A stretch of DNA of 61,263 nt from Candidatus Eisenbacteria bacterium (GTDB lineage: Bacteria; Desulfobacterota; Binatia; DP-6). Position numbers and translations under genes: made by a program. The notes under the pieces were generated by a model. The model had not been told where the DNA came from, made no database searches, and saw nothing but the letters and a program-made list of their open reading frames with translations. Positions 1 through 8,025 of the stretch are shown here, piece by piece. Numbering within the stretch: the stretch's first letter is position 1; each line of letters begins with the position of its first letter. The stretch covers positions 1-61,263 of the forward strand of contig DATJZY010000026.1 in the NCBI GenBank assembly GCA_035577985.1. The letters run 5' to 3'.

Positions 1-216
1 TACGACCTCTGGTGCACTCGGGTCACGACGGCGCTCCCGCAATGGCTCGTCCAGGCGATCTTCCTGGGCGCCATGGCGACGCACGTGGGCGAGGCGCTGT
101 ACGCCGCCCGGCTCGCGCGCGACGCCGGGCTCGGGGATGCGGCCCCGGGCTGGTTCTGGCAGACGCTCGCGCTCGGCTTCCCCTCGCTGCGCCTCCTGCG
201 GCAGAAGATCTCCTAG
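1..216 (+). CDS. C-terminal fragment of a small DUF4499/TMEM254-like membrane protein
   Basis: Open from the first base of the window to TAG at 214-216, so the N-terminus lies outside. The 71 visible residues are hydrophobic and end in a Trp-Phe-x-Gln-Thr, Gly-Phe-Pro-Ser-Leu-Arg-Leu-Leu pattern, with a His-x3-Ala-Leu-x-Ala helix before it. This resembles the DUF4499 (TMEM254-type) small membrane protein family, in which such domains can also be fused to larger enzymes. The match is from memory of the motif, not a search. Its 3' end overlaps the convergent RdgC-like gene by 4 nt. Function is unknown. Confidence 0.55.
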   Translation, partial: YDLWCTRVTTALPQWLVQAIFLGAMATHVGEALYAARLARDAGLGDAAPGWFWQTLALGFPSLRLLRQKIS

Positions 217-758
217 CGCAGGGTCTCGATCCACGCGCGCAGCTCGGGCAGCGTGCGGCGCGTCCAGCTCGCAGAGCCGCGGACGCGACAGAACTCGGCG
301 TAGAGATGGTCGAGCAGCTCGACCGCGCTCTCCATGTCGGCGATGCGCAGGAAGAGGTCGTTCTCGAACGCCGCGCGCGGGTCGTCGTGGGCGCTCTTGT
401 CGTGGTCGCCGAGCTGCGGGCAGCGCAGGCTGTCGTAGGTGAGCATGCCGCCGTCGAGCGACAGCTCCCAGCGCCGCTCGCCGCGCAGGATGACGATCTT
501 CGCCTGGTCGAGGAGCTTGCCGCGCCGCAGTCCGGCGCCGATCTCGGCCCGGAGGTCCCCCGTCCCCGCCACGGTGAGCCGCGGCTTGTCGGGCCCCGTG
601 CCGGCGAGCGTCACGCGGTCGCCGAGCTGCAGCTCGATCGTGTGGCCGTCGCGCTCCATCCGGCCGCCGCCCTCCTCGATCGTGTGCACGAGCCAGGTGA
701 GGAACTCACGTCCGAGAAAGCGCTTCGACTCGACGACCGCGACGAAATCCTCGTTCAT
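213..758 (-). CDS. RdgC-like protein, C-terminal half (separate gene)
   Basis: A 181-residue protein starting at an ATG that overlaps the stop of the upstream gene (ATGA, 755-758), so the two are translationally coupled. It opens with Asn-Glu-Asp-Phe and then Phe-Leu-Gly-Arg-Glu-Phe-Leu-Thr-Trp-Leu, a motif I associate with the C-terminal region of RdgC, a ring-shaped double-strand DNA-binding protein that modulates RecA. The rest is mixed alpha/beta with no membrane segment. The upstream gene looks like the N-terminal half of the same family, so this pair appears to be a naturally split RdgC. It could instead be an RdgC-associated hypothetical family. Family assignment is moderate. Confidence 0.55.
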   Translation of the reverse strand: MNEDFVAVVESKRFLGREFLTWLVHTIEEGGGRMERDGHTIELQLGDRVTLAGTGPDKPRLTVAGTGDLRAEIGAGLRRGKLLDQAKIVILRGERRWELSLDGGMLTYDSLRCPQLGDHDKSAHDDPRAAFENDLFLRIADMESAVELLDHLYAEFCRVRGSASWTRRTLPELRAWIETLR

Positions 759-1459
759 TCGCGCATCTCCTCTTCGTCCTCGTCCTCGTCGGCCTCGACC
801 GGGGGGAGCGGGAGGCGCGGCACCTCGGAGGGCGGGGCGGCCGCCGTCCCCGTGAGGCTCGCCGGCTCGACGGCGCGGACCGCGTCGACGTGATGCGGCT
901 CCAGACCCACGTGCTCGGCCGCGAGGTACGGGATCAGCGGGACCGGTGTCACGCCGAACGTGCGGCGGAAGCAGTCGCCGAACGCCTCGCGCGCGGCCCG
1001 GAGCTTGCCGCTGAAGTAGACCCGACCCGCCTCGAGATTCCACACGACGTCGAACAGGCGCGGCGTCGGCAGCGCCCGGGCCACCAGGCGCTGGGCGATC
1101 TCGTCCTTGATCTCACGGCGCTCGGCCGCCCCGAGCTTGCCCACGCCACGCTCCGCCTTGCGCTCGTTCTCGAGCCGCCGGCGCTCCAGCATGAGGAGCT
1201 TCGGCGGCACGAGCCGCTTGTCGTAGCGAAATCCCAGGACGAGGTAGTGGTGGAAGAAGAGGTCCGCGGCCGTGAACTCGACCAGCAACGGATCGTGGAT
1301 CGTGACCCAGCCCCACGCCTGCCGCGCGTCGCCCACGCCGGGCTCGCTCTCGCGAAACGCGTGCTTCGTGACGGCGCGCGCGATCGCGTCGCGCTCGACG
1401 CGCGCCGGCTTCGCGGCGACGAAGCGGACGACACTCGTGCTGGCGGAGAGGAGTCCCAC
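755..1459 (-). CDS. RdgC-like protein, N-terminal half (recombination-associated)
   Basis: A 234-residue protein. The middle has Leu-Phe-Asp-Val-Val-Trp-Asn followed by a strand and then Phe-x2-Cys-Phe-Arg-Arg-Thr-Phe-Gly, the layout of the RdgC central region (Trp-Asn-x4-Arg-Val-Tyr then an acidic or basic helix). The extreme C-terminus is Asp/Glu-rich (alternating EDEDEEE) and probably flexible. It lies 42 nt downstream of the dus gene on the same strand and is coupled by ATGA to the next gene. Full-length RdgC is about 300 residues in one chain; here the two genes total 415 residues. Binding to DNA and RecA antagonism are family knowledge, not visible in the sequence. Confidence 0.55.
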   Translation of the reverse strand: MGLLSASTSVVRFVAAKPARVERDAIARAVTKHAFRESEPGVGDARQAWGWVTIHDPLLVEFTAADLFFHHYLVLGFRYDKRLVPPKLLMLERRRLENERKAERGVGKLGAAERREIKDEIAQRLVARALPTPRLFDVVWNLEAGRVYFSGKLRAAREAFGDCFRRTFGVTPVPLIPYLAAEHVGLEPHHVDAVRAVEPASLTGTAAAPPSEVPRLPLPPVEADEDEDEEEMRE

Positions 1460-1501
1460 GGGGGCGGCGGTGGTAGCACCGACGTCCCGTCGCGTGCAAC
1501 C

Positions 1502-2695
1502 TCAGCCGCCGTCGAGCGCGGCGTCCCACGCGCGCCGCTCGGCGGGATCGTCGGGCTCGGGCGGCGGCGTGTCGTCGTCGCGCGCCGCGAGGTAGCCGTG
1601 CGGCAGCGTCACGCGCTGCACCCGGTTGTCCTTCACCCGGTTGTGCCGGACCGTGCGCAGCGGAAACGGCTCGCTCGGATCGAGGCGGGCGAGGATGGCG
1701 TCCATCTCGCCCAGCGACCCGATGCGCATGAGCGCCGCGCGCGCCGCGGCCGAGTGCTGGAAGCCGGTCGTGTACCAGGCGCACCACTTGCGCATCTGGC
1801 GCATGCCGTTCGCCGTTCCGAAGAACTCGACCAGCATCTCCGCGTGGCGGCGCATGAGCGCGAGGATCGTGCCGAGGACGGGCTGCGGATCCGGCTCGAC
1901 GCCGTCGAACACCTGCGCCAGCTCGCGGAAGAGCCACGGGCGGCGCAGGCACCCGCGGCCGACGATGACGCCGTCGCACCCGGTCTCGCGCATCATGCGG
2001 AGCGCGTCCCAGCACTCCCACACGTCGCCGTTGCCCAGCACGGGAATGCCGACGCTGCGCTTGAGGGCGGCCACGGCGTCCCAGTCGGCCGCCCCGGAGT
2101 AGAGCTGCGCCGCCGTGCGCGCGTGGAGGCCGATCGCCGCCGCGCCCTCGGCCTCGGCGACGCGCCCGGCGTCGACGTACGTGAGCAGCCCGTCGTCGAT
2201 GCCCTTGCGCACCTTCACGGTGACCGGCACCCGCCCCGCGCCCCGCACCGCCGCCCGCACGATGCGCGCCAGCAGGCGCGGCTTCACGGGAATGGCCGCT
2301 CCGCCGCCGTGGCGCGTCACCTTGGGAACGGGGCAACCGAAGTTCATGTCGAGGTGGGCGACGCCGTCGTCCACGAGCGCGCGCGCCATCTCGCCGACCT
2401 CGTCCGGGTCGTGCCCGTAGATCTGCACCGAGCGCGGCGATTCGTCGGGGCGGCTCGAGGCGAGCAGGTGCGTGCGGTGGTTCCCCTCGAGGAACCCGCG
2501 TGCGTTGATCATCTCCGAGACGTAGAGCCCTGCGCCGAACTCGCGGCACAGGCGGCGGAAGGGGTAGTTCGTGACCCCGGCCATCGGCGCCAGCACGACC
2601 GGAGGCCACACCGAGAGGCCGGCGAGCCGCAGGGGCTGGAACTCACCGGGCCGGGCCGTGGGGACGGTCGTATTCTCGGGAAGCGCGGCGCGCAT
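1502..2695 (-). CDS. dus: tRNA-dihydrouridine synthase
   Basis: A flavoenzyme that reduces uridine to dihydrouridine in tRNA D-loops using NADPH. The 397-residue product (ATG at 2695 chosen; further upstream frame is Arg-rich and unlike coding) has the TIM-barrel FMN signature Ala-Pro-Met-Ala-Gly-Val-Thr at 36-42, catalytic Cys121 in Asn-Phe-Gly-Cys-Pro, Val-Lys-Val-Arg-Lys-Gly for FMN/uridine contacts, and the Gly-Asn-Gly-Asp-Val and Gly-Arg-Gly phosphate loops. The C-terminal helical RNA-binding domain is present, followed by a Pro/Asp-rich tail. It leads a minus-strand unit with the RdgC-like pair and is divergent from the methyltransferase gene, with 83 nt between the starts. Which Dus subclass (A, B or C) I cannot tell. 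Confidence 0.93.
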   Translation of the reverse strand: MRAALPENTTVPTARPGEFQPLRLAGLSVWPPVVLAPMAGVTNYPFRRLCREFGAGLYVSEMINARGFLEGNHRTHLLASSRPDESPRSVQIYGHDPDEVGEMARALVDDGVAHLDMNFGCPVPKVTRHGGGAAIPVKPRLLARIVRAAVRGAGRVPVTVKVRKGIDDGLLTYVDAGRVAEAEGAAAIGLHARTAAQLYSGAADWDAVAALKRSVGIPVLGNGDVWECWDALRMMRETGCDGVIVGRGCLRRPWLFRELAQVFDGVEPDPQPVLGTILALMRRHAEMLVEFFGTANGMRQMRKWCAWYTTGFQHSAAARAALMRIGSLGEMDAILARLDPSEPFPLRTVRHNRVKDNRVQRVTLPHGYLAARDDDTPPPEPDDPAERRAWDAALDGG

Positions 2696-2778
2696 GAGGC
2701 GCCCGGCAGCGTAGACGCGGCGGAGTGCGCGGGCAAACCGCCGTTGACAGGCGCCGCCCGTCGCGTCACGACCCTCGC

Positions 2779-3528
2779 GTGGGCATCTCCTACGACGCGT
2801 TCGCGCCGCACTTCGACGCCTGGCAGCGCTCGTTCGGGTGCGCATACGACGACCTGATCCTGCCCCGCATCGTCGACGTCCTCGGGCGCCACGCGCCCGC
2901 CGCCCGGCGCATCGCCGACCTCGGCATCGGCACGGGCGACCTCGCGATCGCGCTGGCGCGTCGCGGCTACGATCTGGTCGGTGTCGACGTCGCGCCGGCG
3001 ATGCTGGCCGTCGCGCGGGCGAAGGCGGCCCGGGCGGGCGTCCGGCTGACGCTCGTCGAGCAGGATCTCCGGGCGCTGCGCTTGGAGCCGCCGGCCGACG
3101 TCGTCCTCTGCGTGTACACGGTCGTGAACCAGCTCACGGCCGACGGCGATCTCGATCGCGCGCTCGCGTCGATCCATCGCAGCCTCGTGCCGCACGGACT
3201 CCTCGTGTTCGAGCTCAACCTCGCCGCGAGCTACGAGCGCTACTGGTCGGGCGAGGAGACGGTCGACGTCGGCGACGCCGTGGTCGTGCGGACGCACCGC
3301 CGCCGCGAGGGCTCTGCGGTGATCGAGGCCGACGTGTCGATCCGCCGGCGCTCGTGCGGCGGCTGGGACGAGGTGCGCGACCACATCGCGCAACGGCCGT
3401 ACGGCGACGACGAGGTCGAGGCGGCCCTCGTCCGCGGGGGCTTCGATCGGGTCGCGTGCGAGCGCTACGACCCCTTCGACGAGAACGCGCAGCCGACGAA
3501 GGCCCTGTGGACCTGCCGGCGGGTCTAG
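2779..3528 (+). CDS. SAM-dependent class I methyltransferase
   Basis: A 249-residue Rossmann methyltransferase. Motif I is Ile-Ala-Asp-Leu-Gly-Ile-Gly-Thr-Gly-Asp (45-54), followed by an acidic strand end Val-Gly-Val-Asp for the SAM ribose, and a motif IV region Ala-Asp-Val-Val-Leu-Cys-Val-Tyr-Thr-Val. GTG at 2779 is preferred because homologous methyltransferases usually begin with a Tyr-Asp-x-Phe-Ala-x-x-Tyr/Phe-Asp helix, here at residues 5-12; another in-frame GTG lies at 2725. No targeting signal. The substrate is unknown. The next gene (pntAA) begins 76 nt downstream and need not be related. Confidence 0.85.
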   Translation: MGISYDAFAPHFDAWQRSFGCAYDDLILPRIVDVLGRHAPAARRIADLGIGTGDLAIALARRGYDLVGVDVAPAMLAVARAKAARAGVRLTLVEQDLRALRLEPPADVVLCVYTVVNQLTADGDLDRALASIHRSLVPHGLLVFELNLAASYERYWSGEETVDVGDAVVVRTHRRREGSAVIEADVSIRRRSCGGWDEVRDHIAQRPYGDDEVEAALVRGGFDRVACERYDPFDENAQPTKALWTCRRV

Positions 3529-3604
3529 GAGCCCACCAGACCGGTCACGGCCTTTCTCCGGGCGCCCATCATCTGCTATGCGCGCCGCCCATGAGTGAGA
3601 TCCC

Positions 3605-4747
3605 ATGAAGATCGCGGTTCCGAGGGAGATCGTCCCCGGTGAGCGCCGCGTCGCGCTGACGCCCGACGCGACTGCCGTGCTCGTGAAGGCCGGCCTCGAG
3701 GTGCTCGTCGAGGCAGGTGCGGGCGTCGGCGCGTTCCACGCCGACCCGGCGTTCGAGAAGGCCGGTGCCCGGATCGTTCCAGACGCGGCCACGCTCTACG
3801 GGCAGGCCGACGTCGTGCTGAAGGTCCAGAAGCCCAGTCTGGACGAGGTCGACCGGCTGCGCGAGGGCGCCGTGCTGGTCGCGTTCCTCCAGGCACTCGG
3901 CAGCCCGGACCTCGTGCAGCGGCTCGCCGCGCGGCGGATCACGAGCTTCGGCATGGAGGGCGTCCCGCGCATCAGTCGCGCGCAGAAGATGGACGCCCTC
4001 TCGTCGCAGGCGAACCTTGCGGGCTACAAGGCGGTCCTCATCGCGGCCGCATCCCTCGCGAAATTCTTCCCCATGCTGATGACGGCCGCGGGAACCATCT
4101 TCGCCGCTCGGGTGCTCGTGATCGGCGCCGGCGTAGCCGGGCTGCAGGCCATCGCGACCGCGCGCCGGCTCGGCGCGCAGGTGTGGGGCTACGACGTCCG
4201 GGCCGCGGTGAAGGAGCAGGTCGAGAGCCTCGGCGCCAAGTTCCTCGAGTTCGACCTCGGTATCGCCGACGCCGAGGACAAGGGCGGCTACGCGAAGGCG
4301 CTCTCGGCCGACGCGGCCCGCCGCCAGCAGGAGATGCTCGCGGAGCGGACGAAGGACTTCGACGTCGTCGTCACGACCGCGCTCGTGCCGGGGAGGCCCG
4401 CGCCGCGCCTCGTCACGAAGGAGACGGTCGCGGGCATGCGGCCCGGCTCGGTCATCGTCGACCTCGCGGCCGAAGCGGGTGGCAACTGCGAGCTGACGGA
4501 GGCCGACGCGGTCGTCGTCAAGCACGGCGTCACGATCCACGGTCCGACCAACCTTCCGGCGACGATGCCGGTGCACGCGAGCCAGCTGTACGCGCGCAAC
4601 GTCACCGAGTTGCTGAACGAGTTCGTCAAGAAGGGCGAGCTGGCGCTCGACCTCGACGACGAGGTCATCAAGGGCACCTGCGTCACGCACGACGGCAGGA
4701 TCGTCAACGACGCGGTCAAGGCCGCGGTGGCGGGGAAGACGGCATGA
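3605..4747 (+). CDS. pntAA: NAD(P) transhydrogenase alpha subunit, soluble part (PntAA)
   Basis: Domain I of the proton-translocating transhydrogenase: binds NAD(H) and passes hydride to NADP+ on the beta subunit. The 380-residue protein begins Lys-Ile-Ala-Val-Pro-Arg-Glu as in alanine dehydrogenase/PntA, and has the nucleotide-binding Val-Ile-Gly-Ala-Gly-Val-Ala-Gly-Leu-Gln loop near residue 170 and the conserved Met-Pro-Val-His-Ala-Ser region near the C-terminus. It lacks the C-terminal membrane helices found in E. coli PntA, so it is the split AlphaI form. Its TGA overlaps the ATG of the next gene by 4 nt. Product: NADPH at the expense of proton-motive force, useful for lipid synthesis and the FAD/F420-type reductases nearby. 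Confidence 0.95.
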   Translation: MKIAVPREIVPGERRVALTPDATAVLVKAGLEVLVEAGAGVGAFHADPAFEKAGARIVPDAATLYGQADVVLKVQKPSLDEVDRLREGAVLVAFLQALGSPDLVQRLAARRITSFGMEGVPRISRAQKMDALSSQANLAGYKAVLIAAASLAKFFPMLMTAAGTIFAARVLVIGAGVAGLQAIATARRLGAQVWGYDVRAAVKEQVESLGAKFLEFDLGIADAEDKGGYAKALSADAARRQQEMLAERTKDFDVVVTTALVPGRPAPRLVTKETVAGMRPGSVIVDLAAEAGGNCELTEADAVVVKHGVTIHGPTNLPATMPVHASQLYARNVTELLNEFVKKGELALDLDDEVIKGTCVTHDGRIVNDAVKAAVAGKTA

Positions 4748-6564
4748 CGACCGAGCTCGACGTCGGCCTCTACATCTTCATGCTGGCCGGGTTCCTCGGC
4801 TACCACATCATCACCCGGGTCCCGCCGCTCCTGCACACGCCGCTCATGTCGGCGACCAACGCGATCGCGGCGATCTCGCTGGTCGGCTCGCTCGTGGTCG
4901 CGGGCAGCGACTACAGCAACGTGCCGAACGGCTGGGTGTGCACGCTCCTGGGCTTCATCGCCGTCACCTGCTCGTCGACGAACGCGGTCGGCGGGTTCCT
5001 CATCACGGACCGGATGCTGCGGATGTTCAAGACCGCCGAGGACCGGGCGAAGGGTACGCGTCGGCCGGTCGAGCTGCAGGCGCTCGGTGTCGTGGTGGCT
5101 CTCGTCGGCAGCGTCGTCGCCGTTCTCTACGCAGCCAAGCCCGCGGGCATGGAGATGGGGGAGTTCGTCCGCGCACACGTGGCCGAGGCGGCGCTCCGCT
5201 ATTGCTACATCGTCTCGGCGGCGATGTTCGTGCTCGGTCTCAAGGGCCTGAGCTCGCCCAAATGGGCGCGCCGGGGAATGGCGCTCGCAGCCCTCGGGAT
5301 GTTCATCGCCGTCGTCGGCACGCTCTTCCACCCTCACATCGTCACCTACCGGTGGATCGCGCTCGGGTTCGCGATCGGGGCGGTGGTCGGGGGCACGATG
5401 GGGCTGCGCATCCCGATGACCGCCGTCCCCCAGCGAACCGCGATATCGCACTCGCTCGGCGCGCTGGCGGCGTGCCTCGTCGGTGTTTCCGAGTATTTCC
5501 GCTACCAGGGGCAGCTCGACCGTGTGACCCTGACGGCCCTCGACTTCGAGGTCGTCGTCGGCGGGCTCACGTTCACGGGAAGCCTGATCGCCGCCGCCAA
5601 GCTCCAGGAGCTGCTGCGCGGACGGCCGATCACGTACCGGGGGCAGAACGTCATCAGCCTCGCGCTCCTCGCAGTCATCGTTGCGTCCGGGGCCTACCTC
5701 GTCGTCACCCAGGCAGCGACGGTCTTCTTCTACGTGATGGTCGCGATGTCGTTCGTATTCGGGCTGCTCCTCGTCATCCCGATCGGCGCGGCGGACATGC
5801 CGGTGGTGATCGCGCTCTTGAACTCCTACGGCGGGCTCGCGGACGCGGCGATGGGCTTCGTCCTGATGAACAAGATCCAGATCATCACGGGCTCGCTCGA
5901 CGGCACCTCGGGCTTCCTGCTGGCGCTCCTCATGTGTCGTGCGATGAACCGCTCGGCGGTGAACGTCCTCTTCGGCGCCTTCGGCACCGCGTCCGACGAG
6001 GACGTGGCTGCCGCCGCCGAGGCGAAGGGCACCGTGCGCAACATCACGGCCGAGGAGACGGCCGTCCTGTTCGAGACCGCGCGCAACCTCGTCATCGTGC
6101 CGGGCTACGGCATGGCCGTGGCGCAAGCGCAGCACGCGGTCGCCGAGCTGGGGAGCATCCTCAAGGAACGCGGCGTCGACGTGAAGTACGCGATCCATCC
6201 GGTCGCCGGGCGCATGCCGGGGCACATGAACGTGCTGCTGGCCGAGGCCAACGTCCCGTACGATCAGCTACACGAGATGGAGGCGATCAATCCATCCTTT
6301 CCCGACACCGACATCGTGCTCGTCGTCGGAGCCAACGACGTCACGAATCCGGCCGCCAAGCAGAACAAGTCGAGCCCGCTCTACGGAATGCCGATCCTGG
6401 AGGTCGATCGCGCCAAGTCGATCATCGTGCTCAAGCGCAGCATGCGACCGGGGTTCGCCGGCGTCGACAACGATCTCTACTACGACGAGAAGTGCATGAT
6501 GCTCTTCGGCGACGCCAAGGCGAGCATCACGAAGCTCATCACCGAGATGAAGTCGCTGCTGTGA
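4744..6564 (+). CDS. pntAB-pntB: Fused PntAB-PntB: transhydrogenase membrane alpha-2 plus beta subunit
   Basis: A 606-residue protein. Residues about 1-95 are a PntAB-type module with three to four membrane helices (Leu-His-Thr-Pro-Leu-Met-Ser-x-Thr-Asn-Ala-Ile, then Gly-Gly-Phe-Leu-Ile-Thr-Asp-Arg-Met-Leu). A charged linker and an extra helix (about 96-140) lead into a complete PntB: helix start Tyr-Ile-Val-Ser-Ala-Ala, Lys-Gly-Leu-Ser-Ser-Pro, the proton-channel helices, and the NADP-binding domain III with Val-Pro-Gly-Tyr-Gly-Met-Ala-Val-Ala-Gln and His-Pro-Val-Ala-Gly-Arg-Met-Pro-Gly-His. In most bacteria AB and B are separate chains or AB is fused to AA. There is no stop or frameshift at the junction, so this is a genuine fusion. 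Confidence 0.92.
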   Translation: MTTELDVGLYIFMLAGFLGYHIITRVPPLLHTPLMSATNAIAAISLVGSLVVAGSDYSNVPNGWVCTLLGFIAVTCSSTNAVGGFLITDRMLRMFKTAEDRAKGTRRPVELQALGVVVALVGSVVAVLYAAKPAGMEMGEFVRAHVAEAALRYCYIVSAAMFVLGLKGLSSPKWARRGMALAALGMFIAVVGTLFHPHIVTYRWIALGFAIGAVVGGTMGLRIPMTAVPQRTAISHSLGALAACLVGVSEYFRYQGQLDRVTLTALDFEVVVGGLTFTGSLIAAAKLQELLRGRPITYRGQNVISLALLAVIVASGAYLVVTQAATVFFYVMVAMSFVFGLLLVIPIGAADMPVVIALLNSYGGLADAAMGFVLMNKIQIITGSLDGTSGFLLALLMCRAMNRSAVNVLFGAFGTASDEDVAAAAEAKGTVRNITAEETAVLFETARNLVIVPGYGMAVAQAQHAVAELGSILKERGVDVKYAIHPVAGRMPGHMNVLLAEANVPYDQLHEMEAINPSFPDTDIVLVVGANDVTNPAAKQNKSSPLYGMPILEVDRAKSIIVLKRSMRPGFAGVDNDLYYDEKCMMLFGDAKASITKLITEMKSLL

Positions 6565-6672
6565 CGCCGGCGCCGGCGAACGCCGGACCTGCGACGCCGG
6601 GCGGCGTCGATCCCCCTTGCGTATGCCGGCCCCGCCTGCTCCGATGCGCGCACACCGGAGCGGAGGGACGTC

Positions 6673-7296
6673 ATGCTGAAGGTGCACCACCTCAACAACT
6701 CGCGCTCGCAACGCATCCTGTGGTTGCTCGAGGAGCTCGGCACGCCGTACGAGATCGTGAAGTACCAGCGCATGGCGCCGATGCCGCTGGCGCCGCCCGA
6801 GCTGAAGCAGGTCCATCCGCTCGGCAAGTCGCCCGTCATCACCGACGGCAACAAGACGATCGCCGAGTCCGGCGCGATCGTCGAGTACATCCTCGACACG
6901 TACGGAAACGGTCGCCTGCGCCCGCAACCCGGCACCGACGACCACTGGAAATACATCGAGTGGATGCACTACGCGGAAGGATCGGCGATGGGGCCTCTCC
7001 TGCTGGCACTCTTCACGAGCCTGCTCGGCGACGGCGCCGCGCCCCTGCGTCCGTACATCGACTCGCAGATCGAGAACCAGCTCTCCTACATGGAGAACGC
7101 GCTCGGGAGCCACGACTTCTTCGTCGGGAACGACCTCACCGGCGCCGACATCCAGCTCCTGTTCGTCCTCGAAGCCGCGGGCGAGCGTCTGACTCCCTAT
7201 CCCAAGCTCGTGGCCTATCGCGACCGCATGCACGCGCGCCCGGCCTACAAGCGCGGCATCGAAAAGGGTGGTCCGTATCAGTTGATGGGTCGTTGA
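6673..7296 (+). CDS. Glutathione S-transferase family protein
   Basis: A 207-residue GST: N-terminal thioredoxin fold with Asn-Asn-Ser-Arg-Ser-Gln-Arg-Ile-Leu-Trp (Ser as likely glutathione-thiol contact), cis-Pro in Gly-Lys-Ser-Pro-Val-Ile, and Glu-Ser-Gly-Ala-Ile for the gamma-glutamyl group; then an all-helical C-terminal domain with the N-capping Asp-Leu-Thr-Gly-Ala-Asp. It would conjugate glutathione to, or reduce, electrophilic compounds in the cytosol. A Shine-Dalgarno-like GGAGGGA precedes the ATG. It stands alone between pnt and the secreted-protein operon; a MAPEG gene at 38.8 kb is a second glutathione-family candidate. Confidence 0.93.
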   Translation: MLKVHHLNNSRSQRILWLLEELGTPYEIVKYQRMAPMPLAPPELKQVHPLGKSPVITDGNKTIAESGAIVEYILDTYGNGRLRPQPGTDDHWKYIEWMHYAEGSAMGPLLLALFTSLLGDGAAPLRPYIDSQIENQLSYMENALGSHDFFVGNDLTGADIQLLFVLEAAGERLTPYPKLVAYRDRMHARPAYKRGIEKGGPYQLMGR

Positions 7297-7386
7297 CCAC
7301 GCGGGACCAGCGGGTCCATAGTCCATCCCGTGTGGGCTTTCCGCTGGCGGCCGGTCACGCTACGCGACGCCGCGAGAATCCCTGCC

Positions 7387-8025
7387 GTGCGTGCTCTGCC
7401 TCTCGTGACCCTCGTGGCGCTCCTCTTCGTCGCCGCGCACGCGGCGGAAGCGGCGTTCTGCAAGAAGCGAAACGGGGCCGTCTTTTCGCGCGACGCGTGC
7501 AAGGCCAAGGAGACGGAGGTGGACCTCGCCGCGGTCGGCGGCGCCCCGAAAGGCGACCCCGGCGCACCGGGCAAGAGCCAACCCCGACTTCGCGCCGTGG
7601 ACGCGAACGGCGTGCAGGTCCCCGGTACCTTCGACACGCTGCTCCAGTTCGTCTTCCGGCTGCCGGGACGGCGACCCTTCTCCTTCGCCTTCGGGCCGAA
7701 CGGTTTGGTCGGCGGGATCGTGTGGTTCGACGGCCCGACCTGCACTGGTGGGCGTTGGATCTCGTCACAGCCCATCCTGTTGTACGACGTGGCGTTCATC
7801 GACGGCACGACGGCATACTACCCAGGCGATCCAGTCGAGATGCATGCCATCATGTCGTTCGGGCTCCGCACGGTTCCCGAGCAGTGCACCGGCGTTGGCA
7901 GGACGTACATCGCGGCGGCTGGCCTCTGCTGCACTGTAGCCTCGGGCTCTATCACCGCAGGGCCGCCGACGCCCGTCGACCTCGGGGGCTTCGTGCCACC
8001 GTTCCGCGTGGAGGTCGAGGAGTGA
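7387..8025 (+). CDS. Secreted collagen-like paralog 1 of an operon of three
   Basis: A 212-residue exported protein (GTG at 7387 chosen because it gives a clean signal peptide ending Ala-Ala-His-Ala-Ala-Glu-Ala; an upstream GTG at 7330 would add 19 residues). After the signal comes a two-cysteine module with exactly 12 residues between the cysteines (Phe-Cys-Lys-Lys-Arg-Asn-Gly ... Arg-Asp-Ala-Cys-Lys), then Lys-Glu-Thr-Glu-Val-Asp-Leu, then a short collagen-like Gly-Asp-Pro-Gly-Ala-Pro-Gly-Lys. The C-terminal domain is beta-rich and ends in a Cys-Cys pair and Phe-Val-Pro-Pro-Phe. Likely cell-surface or periplasmic. Function unknown. The stop overlaps the next start (GTGA). Confidence 0.75.
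   Translation: MRALPLVTLVALLFVAAHAAEAAFCKKRNGAVFSRDACKAKETEVDLAAVGGAPKGDPGAPGKSQPRLRAVDANGVQVPGTFDTLLQFVFRLPGRRPFSFAFGPNGLVGGIVWFDGPTCTGGRWISSQPILLYDVAFIDGTTAYYPGDPVEMHAIMSFGLRTVPEQCTGVGRTYIAAAGLCCTVASGSITAGPPTPVDLGGFVPPFRVEVEE

Noticed and set aside
890..2857. Long open frame on the plus strand opposite the dus and rdgC-like genes
   Set aside because: Mirror-frame translation rich in Arg/Ala/Asp with no family motif; typical antisense openness in GC-rich DNA. The minus-strand genes have clear signatures.
4288..6225. 645-codon open frame antisense to the transhydrogenase
   Set aside because: No motif and very high Arg/Asp/His. The sense strand encodes fully conserved PntAA and PntB.
7296..7386. 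Terminator between GST and the secreted operon
   Set aside because: Only a 5-bp stem (GGACC/GGTCC) is seen, too weak to call.
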